Source of the DNA: Chloroflexota bacterium
GTDB lineage: Bacteria > Chloroflexota > Limnocylindria > Limnocylindrales > CSP1-4
DNA: 45,274 nucleotides
Assembly (NCBI GenBank): GCA_017881905.1
Contig: JADGQI010000099.1
Span: forward strand, 1 to 45,274
Direction: 5' to 3'
Positions 16,359 through 23,556 of this stretch are shown piece after piece. Both the position numbers and the translations under genes were made by a program. How positions within the stretch are numbered: the first letter of the stretch is position 1; each line of letters begins with the position of its first letter. Below the pieces are notes generated by a model. That model ran no database searches. It saw only the letters and a program-made list of their open reading frames with translations, and was not told the origin of the DNA.

Positions 16359-18014
16359 GTGACCCGACCCCTCGTCCCGATCCCGTTGGCGCGAGGTACG
16401 CACGGAGCGGTCGTTGCACCGCATCACCTCGCGAGTGAGGCAGGCCTGGCGATCCTCCGGGCGGGCGGGTCGGCGGTCGATGCCGCGATCGCCGCGAACG
16501 CGGTCCTGGCGGTCGTCATGGGCAACGCCTGCGGCATCGGTGGCGATGCCTTCTGGCTCGTCTGGGATGCCGCAGAGGCTCGCCAGGTCGCGCTCAACGG
16601 CTCGGGTCGGTCGTCGGCCCGGGTCGACGCCGCGGCACTCCGCCGGGCGGGTCTCGAACGGCTGCCGATGCGCGGCGGGGCCACCATCACGGTGCCGGGC
16701 GCTGTCCGCTCGTGGGGCGACGCTCACGACCGCTTTGGACGACTGCCCAGGGCGACGCTGCTGGCATCGGCGATCGAGCTCGCCCGGGACGGGTTCGCCG
16801 CCTGGGACGGGTTTATCTCGGCGGTCGAGTCGGCTGCCCGGGTCCTCGCGCCGGCGCTCGGGTCCGACGCGGCGTGGTTCCCGATCTATCGACCCCACGG
16901 GCGGCCGTGGCGGCCCGGGGAGCGGGTCCGGCTGCCGGCCCTCGCCGCCACGCTGGAGCGGATCGCCGACCTGGGCTGGGACGAGTTCTATGGCGGCGAG
17001 ACCGCCGAGCACCAGGCGCGTGCACTGGCGCGAGCCGGATGCGCGATCGACCTGGCCGATCTGGCCGCCCACACATCCACGTGGACCGAACCCATCGGGG
17101 TCGACTATCGCGGCGTGCGAGTCACGAGTCATCCGCCCAACAGCTCGGGGTTCGTCGCACTCGAGATCCTGTCGGTCCTCGAACGGCTCGAGCCGCCGAG
17201 GGCCAACGCGTTCGAGTCCGGTGCCGGTGCCGACCTGCGCTGGACGCACCTCGGCATCGAGGCCTCGAAGCTGGCGATGGCCGACCGCGACGCCTACCTG
17301 ACCGATCCGGACGTACAGGCCGCGCCGCTCGAACGGCTGCTCTCCGCGACGTACGCCACCGAGCTCGCGGCACGGATCGACCCGGCGCGAGCCGCACGGC
17401 CGCCGGCGGCCCGGGTCCCGCGCGGCGGCGGGACCATCTGGCTCGGCGTGGTCGACCGCGACGGGAACGCGGTCAGCCTGATCGAGTCGAACTACATGGG
17501 CTTCGGCTCGGGCGTGGTCGACCCGGCGACCGGGATCGCCTACCAGAACCGGGGCTCGTTCTTCAGCCTCGATCCGGATCATCCGAACGTCCTCGCCGCC
17601 TCGAAGCGGACGCTCCACACCCTCATGCCCGGCATGCTGTTCCGCGGAGGTCGGCCCTGGATCGTGGTGGGCTCGATGGGCGGCGACGCCCAGCCGCAGA
17701 TCCACGCGCAGGCGGTCTCGGCGCTCGTCGACGGGAGCGTCGATGTGGCCGACGCCGTCGGAATGCCGCGCTGGTTCGTCGAGCCGGCTGAGCACTTCGC
17801 GCCGCCCGACGCGGTCCGTGTCGAGCCGCGTTTCGCGCCGGGCCTGATCGAGGGCCTCGGCGCCCTCGGCCACGACGTGTCGGTCACAGACCCGTTCGCG
17901 GAGGTGCTCGGCCACTGCCACGCGATCGAGATCGTCGACGGTGGGCCGGGTGACGGCGGGACCTTGGCGGCCGCCACCGACCCGAGGAGCGCCGGTCTCC
18001 CGGCCACGTACTGA
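16359..18014 (+). CDS. ggt: Gamma-glutamyltransferase-like Ntn hydrolase
   Basis: A 551-aa protein of the gamma-glutamyltransferase family, which hydrolyses or transfers gamma-glutamyl (or acyl) groups and matures by self-cleavage before a Thr. The N-terminal GTHGAVVAPHHLASEAGLAI and GGSAVDAAIAANAVLAVV are family hallmarks. The probable cleavage site is the Thr in RGGGTIWLGVVDRDGNAVSL, in the position of the usual T-T-H-[FY]. ESNYMGFGSGVVDP and VVGSMGGDAQPQIHAQ follow as in the small subunit. No signal peptide is seen, so it is cytoplasmic, unlike secreted GGTs. The G-T-I-W version of the nucleophile segment suggests a YwrD-like subgroup. Substrate is open. Confidence 0.88.
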   Translation: MTRPLVPIPLARGTHGAVVAPHHLASEAGLAILRAGGSAVDAAIAANAVLAVVMGNACGIGGDAFWLVWDAAEARQVALNGSGRSSARVDAAALRRAGLERLPMRGGATITVPGAVRSWGDAHDRFGRLPRATLLASAIELARDGFAAWDGFISAVESAARVLAPALGSDAAWFPIYRPHGRPWRPGERVRLPALAATLERIADLGWDEFYGGETAEHQARALARAGCAIDLADLAAHTSTWTEPIGVDYRGVRVTSHPPNSSGFVALEILSVLERLEPPRANAFESGAGADLRWTHLGIEASKLAMADRDAYLTDPDVQAAPLERLLSATYATELAARIDPARAARPPAARVPRGGGTIWLGVVDRDGNAVSLIESNYMGFGSGVVDPATGIAYQNRGSFFSLDPDHPNVLAASKRTLHTLMPGMLFRGGRPWIVVGSMGGDAQPQIHAQAVSALVDGSVDVADAVGMPRWFVEPAEHFAPPDAVRVEPRFAPGLIEGLGALGHDVSVTDPFAEVLGHCHAIEIVDGGPGDGGTLAAATDPRSAGLPATY

Positions 18015-18029
18015 GCCGGGACCCTCCCC

Positions 18030-18035
18030 TATACT
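18030..18035 (+). promoter_or_regulatory. -10 box (TATACT) for the small Cys protein
   Basis: TATACT lies about 35 nt before the GTG at 18070. A transcript starting near 18041 would have a leader of about 28 nt that contains GGGAGGG close to the start codon, so this gene looks SD-led. Confidence 0.5.
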
Positions 18036-18069
18036 CCGCCGTGCGCCCATCGCCTTCCGGGAGGGATCC

Positions 18070-18342
18070 GTGTCGTCCAACGTCGGCCAGAACTACCCGT
18101 ACACGAGCGAGATCGAGTCCGATCGGGCGGCGGCCGTCGCGGCGGTGATCGAGGCGCACCCCGAGCTCGCCGGGACGATCGCGACCGAGGCGACACCGCT
18201 CGACGCGAGCGAGCGCTGGTGGGTCTGGAAGTGCCCGACCAAGGGGTGTCGGGGGCTCCTCCACGCGGCGGGATACTCGCTCGAGAAGCACGCCGTGTTC
18301 GTGGTCTGCGACGGCACCTGCGCCAAGACGTTCCTCCGCTGA
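18070..18342 (+). CDS. Small hypothetical protein with two Cys pairs
   Basis: A 90-aa protein of unknown family. The start is the GTG at 18070 (VSSNVGQNYPYTSEIESDRA), with GGGAGGG just upstream. The longer ORF-track version reads into the end of the previous gene. The N-terminal 55 residues are helical and acidic. The C-terminal part has WKCPTKGCRGLLHAAGYSL and FVVCDGTCAKTFLR, giving C-x4-C and C-x3-C about 30 residues apart, which could be a small zinc-ribbon-like site. It stands alone between the GGT-like gene and azlC. The function cannot be inferred. Confidence 0.65.
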   Translation: MSSNVGQNYPYTSEIESDRAAAVAAVIEAHPELAGTIATEATPLDASERWWVWKCPTKGCRGLLHAAGYSLEKHAVFVVCDGTCAKTFLR

Positions 18343-18361
18343 GTCCCAGCCGGAACACGGT

Positions 18362-18385
18362 GTTGGCCTATATCAGTAGGCCAAC
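18362..18385. promoter_or_regulatory. Inverted repeat overlapping the -35 region of azlCD
   Basis: GTTGGCCTA-N6-TAGGCCAAC has perfect 9-bp arms. It lies just upstream of the TACCAT -10 box (18392-18397), so it covers the place of the -35 element. This is a good position for a repressor operator controlling azlCD. A second, shorter inverted repeat (ACTGGCGG at 18384-18391 with CCGCCAGT at 18410-18417) flanks the -10 box and start codon. Confidence 0.55.
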
Positions 18386-18391
18386 TGGCGG

Positions 18392-18397
18392 TACCAT
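18392..18397 (+). promoter_or_regulatory. -10 box (TACCAT) for azlCD
   Basis: TACCAT lies 6 nt before the azlC ATG with no ribosome site between, which suggests a leaderless mRNA. Confidence 0.5.
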
Positions 18398-18403
18398 CCG
18401 GCG

Positions 18404-19309
18404 ATGACGCCGCCAGTCGCCGGGCCCACCCAGACCGTCGCCTCATCGCGCCGCCAGCTGTGGCAGGAATCCGCGGGGATCGCCGTGTCGGCGGTCGGGT
18501 TCGGGTTCGTGTACGGGCTGGCGGCTCGCGGGGCTGGCTTCTCGCCGATCGAGGCGATGGCGATGAGCCTCATCGTCTTCGCCGGCGCCGCCGAGTTCGC
18601 CGCGGTCGGCTACGTCGTCGCGGGCTTGGCGTGGCCCGGGGTGATCGTCCTGACCGCGCTCCTCAACGCGCGGCATCTGCTCTACTCCGCCGCCCTGGCA
18701 CCGTGGTTGAAGGACCGCCCCATCGCGGAGCGGGCGGCGATGGCTCACGTCCTGACCGACGAGGCCTTCGCGCTGTCGATCGCCCATTTCCGGCGGATCG
18801 GCCGCCCCGACCGGCGCGGCTACTGGATCGCGGCGATCGCGGCCACCTTCATCCCGTGGAACCTGGCGACGCTGGCCGGAGTGACGCTCGGCGGCCAGAT
18901 CGCCGACCCATCCCGGCTCGGCCTCGACGTCGTCTTCCCGGCGGCGATGGCCGGCCTATGCGTCGGCCTCATCACCGGGCGTCGGGAGGTCGTCGCCGCG
19001 GCGGTCGGCGCGACCGTCGCGGTCATGGTCAGCCTCGCGGTCGGGACGGGCGTCGGGATCGTGGCCGGCGGCGTGATCGGCCCGCTGGCAGGCATGCTGG
19101 TGCCCCGCGCGTCGGCCCACGAGGAGGCGCCGATCGGGACGCCCGCATCCGCCGAGCACTACTCCATGCCGGGCGTGCCGCACACCGCCTTCGACCAGGC
19201 GGACCGAGCCGACGGCCTCGGCACCTCCGACACGCTGGCCGACGACGACCCGGGTGCCGCCGACCCGGGTGCCGCCGACCCGACCGACCGACCGGGCCCC
19301 CGGTCGTGA
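18404..19309 (+). CDS. azlC: AzlC-family branched-chain amino acid exporter, large subunit
   Basis: A 301-aa membrane protein with about seven hydrophobic segments. AzlC family marks are SAGIAVSAVGFGFVYGLAAR, MSLIVFAGAAEFAAVGYV and NARHLLYSAALAPWLKDRP. It forms the branched-chain amino acid exporter with AzlD (BrnFE is the related pair). After the last membrane segment it carries an unusual hydrophilic tail of about 65 residues that ends in an Asp/Ala/Pro repeat (DPGAADPGAADPTD). The stop overlaps the azlD start (GTGA). Confidence 0.88.
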   Translation: MTPPVAGPTQTVASSRRQLWQESAGIAVSAVGFGFVYGLAARGAGFSPIEAMAMSLIVFAGAAEFAAVGYVVAGLAWPGVIVLTALLNARHLLYSAALAPWLKDRPIAERAAMAHVLTDEAFALSIAHFRRIGRPDRRGYWIAAIAATFIPWNLATLAGVTLGGQIADPSRLGLDVVFPAAMAGLCVGLITGRREVVAAAVGATVAVMVSLAVGTGVGIVAGGVIGPLAGMLVPRASAHEEAPIGTPASAEHYSMPGVPHTAFDQADRADGLGTSDTLADDDPGAADPGAADPTDRPGPRS

Positions 19310-19635
19310 CGACCGACCTCGTGCTCCTGGCGGTGCTCATGGGGGCCGTCACCTACCCGTCTCGTGCCCTGCCCCTCCTGGCGCCGGGGATCGAACGCCT
19401 GCCGAGATGGGCGCTCGACTACTTGCAGCTGGTCGGGCCGGCCGTCCTCGCCGCGCTCGCCGCCGTCAGCGTGATGGTGGTGACCACCGACGACCAGCCC
19501 GCGTTCCACGTGGGCGTCGAGTGGCTGGCCGTTCTCGTCTCGATCGCGCTCATGTGGTGGCGACACAACCTGTTCTACGGCCTCGCGACCGCGGTAGCCC
19601 TGGTCGCCGCCGCTCGCTACCTGGGCTGGGCATAG
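19306..19635 (+). CDS. azlD: AzlD-family branched-chain amino acid exporter, small subunit
   Basis: A 109-aa protein with three or four membrane segments, starting at the GTG that overlaps the azlC stop. MGAVTYPSRALPLLAPG and LPRWALDYLQLVGPAVLAAL match AzlD. It works with AzlC in the inner membrane. The ORF-track entry of 391 codons is an artefact. The stop is followed immediately by a tandem repeat. Confidence 0.87.
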   Translation: MTTDLVLLAVLMGAVTYPSRALPLLAPGIERLPRWALDYLQLVGPAVLAALAAVSVMVVTTDDQPAFHVGVEWLAVLVSIALMWWRHNLFYGLATAVALVAAARYLGWA

Positions 19636-19706
19636 CTCGTCCCGCGGCGGCTCGTCCCGAGGCGGCTCGTCCCGAGGCGGCTCGTGGAGGCGGCTCGTCC
19701 CGTGGG
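19636..19706. repeat. Tandem 15-bp repeat array directly after azlD
   Basis: Units of CTCGTCCCGAGGCGG start right behind the azlD stop codon: three full 15-bp copies (the first has one change), a 13-bp deleted copy and a partial copy. They lie in the 348-bp gap between convergent azlD and ridA. No ORF is supported in it. It may be a slippage-prone tract or a transcript 3' end structure. Confidence 0.75.
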
Positions 19707-19720
19707 CAGGTGCCGCCGGC

Positions 19721-19978
19721 GATGCGACTCGCCGCATCGCTTCTCCACACGGGGATGATCGCCTCGGTCAAGGTGGCCGCCGCGCCCGTCTCAGGCTCTG
19801 TCCGATGCACCGGGCCGCATCGGGTCCGATCGAGGCGACCCGACGCGTGGGTCGGCTGATGCACCGAGCCGCATCATGGACGCTCCGGGCGGGCGGCACC
19901 GCCCACGGAGCCGGCCGATGCACCGAGCCGCATCACAGAGGGACCCCTTGCCGGGCCGTCCGATGCACATGCCGCATC
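19721..19978. repeat. Array of five GATGC-N8-GCATC dyads
   Basis: Five interrupted palindromes stand in one line: 19721-19738, 19804-19821, 19858-19875, 19917-19934 and 19962-19978 (the last has a 7-nt centre). The centres of the second to fourth are ACCGRGCC. In the first copy the arms extend to GCGATGC/GCATCGC. Spacing start to start is 83, 54, 59 and 45 bp. Together with the 15-bp repeats they fill the gap between convergent azlD and ridA. Each could form a 5-7-bp stem in RNA or DNA. Confidence 0.75.
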
Positions 19979-19983
19979 GCAGG

Positions 19984-20373
19984 TCAGTGGTGGGCGTCGG
20001 CCTCGATCTCGACCAGGAGGGATCGCTCGATCAGGCCAGCCACGACGACCAACGTCGCCGCCGGTCGGATGGACCCGAAGCGCTCGCCGTGGGCGGCCAG
20101 CACCGGCGTCACGGCCGCCACATCGGTCACGAACACCCGGGTCCGGACGACCTCCGCCAGGCTGAACCCGGCGTCACGGAGCGCTGCCTCGATGACGTCG
20201 AGCGCCGCGCGCGCCTGGGCTCCCGGATCGCCAGGGTGGAGCGACCGTCCGTCCGGCCCGGCGTCGGTCGTGCCGGCCACCCAGCACGCGTCGCCGACCA
20301 CGACGGCGCGGCTGTAGCCACCGGTCCCCTCCCACGGGCCGCCGGATGACACGAGACGGCGACCGCCGGTCAT
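19984..20373 (-). CDS. RidA/YjgF-family protein
   Basis: A 129-aa protein of the Rid family, whose archetype RidA hydrolyses reactive enamine/imine intermediates from amino acid metabolism. Visible marks are GGYSRAVVVGDACWVAGTT, HPGDPGAQARAALDVIEAAL and SLAEVVRTRVFVTDV, with the active-site Arg in GSIRPAATLV. The last motif lacks the P of the usual A-L-P after the Arg strand (AGLIERSLLVEIEADA), so it may belong to a Rid subgroup other than RidA. The ATG overlaps the M20 peptidase stop (ATGA), so it is the second gene of that operon. Confidence 0.85.
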   Translation of the reverse strand: MTGGRRLVSSGGPWEGTGGYSRAVVVGDACWVAGTTDAGPDGRSLHPGDPGAQARAALDVIEAALRDAGFSLAEVVRTRVFVTDVAAVTPVLAAHGERFGSIRPAATLVVVAGLIERSLLVEIEADAHH

Positions 20374-21617
20374 GCCCGGTGTGGCCGCCATGAGGCGACG
20401 AGCGGGTCCCGGGCGACCGCCAACAGGAGCGCCGCGAGCAACGTCGTACGCGGCACGATCGAGTCCACCTCCAGGTACTCGGCCGGGGAATGGTCGTTGC
20501 CACCGATCGGACCCAGCCCGTCGAGGGTGGGAACGCCGAGCCCCGAGGTCGTGTTCGCGTCGGACGCCCCGCCGGTCGCGCAATCGACCAGCGGGAAATC
20601 GAGCCGGTCGGCGATCGCGACCGCATGATCGACTAGCCGGCCCGACCGCTCGAGCTTCTCCATCGGCCAGTGCCGGCCCATCTCCTCGACCTCGACCGTG
20701 GTGTCGGGCACGGTCGTCGTGGCCGCGATCGACCGGACCGCCGCCTCGGCGGCCTCGAGGTCGGCGCGCGCCGTCGCCCGGAGGTCCACCTCGAGGATCG
20801 CCTCCTCCGCCACCACGTTCGGCCGGATCCCGCCGTGGACGACGCCGACGTTGACCGTCACCCCCGGCCGGCGCCCGTTGAGTGCCTGCAGGGCGATCGT
20901 CTGGTGGGCCGCCTCGAGGATGGCGTTCCGGCCCTTCTCCGGCTCGACGCCCGCATGCGCCGCGCGACCCCGGATCGTCAGTCGGAAGTCGACCGTCCCC
21001 TTCCGGGCGGACACGATGTCGCCGTTCGCGCGGGCGCACTCGAGGACGAAGCAGGCATCGGTCTCGAGCGCCAGCTCTCGGATGTGCGGACTCGAGCTGG
21101 GTGAGCCGATCTCCTCGTCCGGGTTCGCGACGAACACCAATCGCTCGAACGGCAGTTCCGCGATCTCGTCCTCGTCGGTCCCCAGGGTTCGCAGCGCGAG
21201 CAAGGCGTAGAGCCCCGTCAGCAGCCCTGACTTCATGTCGGTCACGCCCGGTCCGTGAGCGACACCCGCGTCGATCCGGAACGGGCGGGCGCGCGCTGTT
21301 CCCTCCGGGAAGACGGTGTCGAGATGACCGATGAGGAGGACCCGCGGGCCGCCGCGGCGACCCTCGAGCGTCCCGATGACGGTGTCGCCGAGCGTATCGT
21401 CCGGCCGGACCTCGACGGTGGCCCCGAGCCGCTCGAGGAACCGGCGCGTCCATTGGCCGACCTGGTCGACGCCGGCCTTGGTGTAGCTCCCGCAGTCGAT
21501 GTTGACCAGCGAGGCGAGGTCCTCGAGGTACGTCGGCAGCTCCTCCTCGACGATGTCCTCGAGCTCCTCGAGCTCATCGACGCTCACCGCCGCACCGGGA
21601 GCGTGGAGGGATTCCAT
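20370..21617 (-). CDS. M20-family metallopeptidase (carboxypeptidase G2-like)
   Basis: A 415-aa cytoplasmic di-zinc hydrolase. Ligands are seen as LIGHLDTVFPEG, HGPGVTDMKSG (bridging Asp), FVANPDEEIGSPSSS (catalytic Glu plus ligand), FVLECARANG, and near the end GGNDHSPAEY. The lid/dimerisation domain sits in the middle (RGRAAHAGVEPEKGRNAIL). M20 enzymes of this type remove amino acids or acyl groups from small peptides. The ATG at 21617 is preferred over the ORF-track GTG at 21662, since TACACT stands 6 nt upstream. It forms an operon with the Rid gene and is divergent from the CphA-like ligase, so hydrolysis of cyanophycin-derived dipeptides is an attractive but untested idea. Confidence 0.88.
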   Translation of the reverse strand: MESLHAPGAAVSVDELEELEDIVEEELPTYLEDLASLVNIDCGSYTKAGVDQVGQWTRRFLERLGATVEVRPDDTLGDTVIGTLEGRRGGPRVLLIGHLDTVFPEGTARARPFRIDAGVAHGPGVTDMKSGLLTGLYALLALRTLGTDEDEIAELPFERLVFVANPDEEIGSPSSSPHIRELALETDACFVLECARANGDIVSARKGTVDFRLTIRGRAAHAGVEPEKGRNAILEAAHQTIALQALNGRRPGVTVNVGVVHGGIRPNVVAEEAILEVDLRATARADLEAAEAAVRSIAATTTVPDTTVEVEEMGRHWPMEKLERSGRLVDHAVAIADRLDFPLVDCATGGASDANTTSGLGVPTLDGLGPIGGNDHSPAEYLEVDSIVPRTTLLAALLLAVARDPLVASWRPHRA

Positions 21618-21623
21618 CGCCGG

Positions 21624-21678
21624 AGTGTAGCCGGGCTCGCCGGTCGAGCGGTCCCGCGCCACGGCGGCGCGCTATCCT
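21624..21678. promoter_or_regulatory. Divergent -10 boxes for the M20 and CphA-like genes
   Basis: On the minus strand TACACT (21624-21629) lies 6 nt before the M20 ATG. On the plus strand TATCCT (21673-21678) lies 9 nt before the GTG of the CphA-like gene. Both suggest leaderless mRNAs from one 70-bp divergent promoter region. Confidence 0.45.
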
Positions 21679-21687
21679 GCCCGGACC

Positions 21688-23451
21688 GTGCGCGTCATCG
21701 AGATCCGCCTGCTCGAAGGACCATCCGTCTACCGGCTCGAGCCGGTGGCCAAGGTCGAGCTCGCCATCGGCCGGCGACGGACGTGGTACGGCCAGCGAGC
21801 GCCGGGCAAGCATGCCCTCGTCCACCTCGGGCGGCAGGTCCCGGCGCGTGAGTGGCCGGACGAGATCGCCGCACTGACGACCTGGATCCGCCGCCTGCGC
21901 GCCGAGCACCACGAAGGTCGCGCCGGTCTGGCCGTCCACCGGTCGTCCGACCCGGGCCACTGGATCGTGACGTTCCCGTGGACCGGAGCAGAGCGCGCCC
22001 GGACGATCGTCGACGCCGGCCTGGCTCTCACCGAACGGAACGTCTCGCCGGCGCGGACCGCCCGACTGACGGGGTCGCAGGGCCGCCTGGTCGAGCGCTG
22101 GGCGGCCCGGATCGCCGACGCCAGCACCACGCCGCCGGCGTGGATCCGCGACGCAGACCGACGGGTCCCGATCGTGTCGATCAGCGGGACGAACGGCAAG
22201 AGCACGGTCACGCGGCTGATCAGCCACATCCTCATCCTGGCCGGACGCCACGTGGGCACGACGACCTCGGACGGGGTCCTCGTCGACGAGCGGATGGTCG
22301 ATCCGGGCGACTGGACCGGTCCGGGCGGTGCGCACCAGATCCTCGGCCGATCCGACATCGACGTCGCCGTCCTCGAGACGGCCCGCGGCGGGATCGTCCT
22401 GCGCGGGGTGGGCTACGAGTCCAACGACGCGAGCATCCTGACCAATGTCAGCTCCGATCACCTGGACCTGCAGGGCATCCACACGTTGCCCGAGCTGGCC
22501 GAGGTGAAGTCCACCATCTGCCGGATCACGGCGCCCCAGGGTTGGGCGATCCTCAATGCCGACGATCCCCTGGTGGTCGAGGTCGCCCGCCGGACCCACG
22601 CACATGTCGCCCTGTTCTCGATCGACGAGGCGTCGTCGTCCAAGCTCCGTCGGCACGTCGCGCGAGGCGGACGGGCCTATGTCATCCGCCATGGGGCGCT
22701 GGTCGAGGTGGAGGACGGTGTCGCGACACCGATCATCGCCACGGCCGAGGTCCCGATCACGATCGGCGGGATCGCCCGCCACAACGTCGCCAACGCCCTT
22801 GCGGCGGCGGGCGGGGCGCGTGCGCTCGGCGCCACGGTCGACGAGGTCGCCGCGGGCTTGCGCGACTTCCGGCCCACGTCCGACCGCTCGCCGGGGCGGC
22901 TCAACCTGTTCCGCCTGGGCCAGCGGATCGTGATCGTCGACTTCGCCCACAACGAAGCGGGGATCGCAGCGGTCCTGGACGTGGCCGAGGGGATCGCCGG
23001 GGGCGCGGCCGGACGGGCAGCCCCGATCACGATCATCATCGGGACGGCAGGCGACCGCCCGGACGACACCCTGCGCGGGATCGGCCGGATCGCCGGCGAG
23101 CGCGCCCAGCGCATCGCGATCAAGGAGCCGCTCGACTATCTCCGCGGTCGGACCCGCGAGTCCGTCGTCGGCGAGCTTCTGGCCGGTGTCGCGGCGGCTG
23201 GTCGATCGCCGGAGGAGGTGACCGTCTACGAGTCGGAGACGATCGCCCTGCGGGCCGAGCTCAACGGCGCCGGCTCGCACGCCGACGGGCGCGGCGCCAG
23301 GCCCGACGCCGCCCGGGTCATCGTCCTGATGTGCCACGAACAGCGCGATGCCGTGTTCGCCCTCCTGGCCTCGGTGGGTGCCCGCCCGATCGACGTCGCG
23401 ACCGAGCTGACCGAGCTCCTGCCCCGGCTCCAGGAGCGCCCCAGGCGGTAG
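21688..23451 (+). CDS. CphA-like Mur ligase lacking the ATP-grasp domain
   Basis: A 587-aa protein built like cyanophycin synthetase with its middle removed. Residues 1-150 resemble the CphA N-domain (IRLLEGPSVYRLEPVAKVEL matches the CphA start SRILRGPNYWAREPVIRLLV). From about 160 on it is a Mur ligase: P-loop SISGTNGKSTVTRLISHILI, NVSSDHLDLQGIHTLPELAE, IARHNVANALAAAGGARALG and VDFAHNEAG. No ATP-grasp segment is present. In CphA the Mur domain adds Arg to the Asp side chain and ATP-grasp extends the Asp backbone, so this protein should be able to do at most a side-chain type ligation. It also lacks the H-x-x-E-H found in the CphA N-domain of this genome. It is divergent from the M20 gene and near cphA/cphB. 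Substrate unknown. Confidence 0.82.
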   Translation: MRVIEIRLLEGPSVYRLEPVAKVELAIGRRRTWYGQRAPGKHALVHLGRQVPAREWPDEIAALTTWIRRLRAEHHEGRAGLAVHRSSDPGHWIVTFPWTGAERARTIVDAGLALTERNVSPARTARLTGSQGRLVERWAARIADASTTPPAWIRDADRRVPIVSISGTNGKSTVTRLISHILILAGRHVGTTTSDGVLVDERMVDPGDWTGPGGAHQILGRSDIDVAVLETARGGIVLRGVGYESNDASILTNVSSDHLDLQGIHTLPELAEVKSTICRITAPQGWAILNADDPLVVEVARRTHAHVALFSIDEASSSKLRRHVARGGRAYVIRHGALVEVEDGVATPIIATAEVPITIGGIARHNVANALAAAGGARALGATVDEVAAGLRDFRPTSDRSPGRLNLFRLGQRIVIVDFAHNEAGIAAVLDVAEGIAGGAAGRAAPITIIIGTAGDRPDDTLRGIGRIAGERAQRIAIKEPLDYLRGRTRESVVGELLAGVAAAGRSPEEVTVYESETIALRAELNGAGSHADGRGARPDAARVIVLMCHEQRDAVFALLASVGARPIDVATELTELLPRLQERPRR

Positions 23452-23556
23452 GGACGAGGGCGACGGCCCCGCCACTCCGGGTGCCGAGCCCGACGCTTCA
23501 GGTGGAGCGCCCGACCCACCGGCCGCGCCGGCCGTGGCGGGCGGCCCGACGCCGCC

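Noticed and set aside
14043-18080. A 1345-codon minus-strand open frame
   Set aside because: It is the real degV frame extended by GC-rich stop-poor DNA. The region from 14963 on is coded by the MFS gene on the same strand in another frame and the GGT-like gene on the plus strand. Only 14043-14900 has family motifs and a ribosome site.
19805-20317. Plus-strand ORFs in and beyond the dyad array (MHRAAS repeats)
   Set aside because: They are readings of the dyad repeats and of the antisense of ridA, with no ribosome site or known motif.
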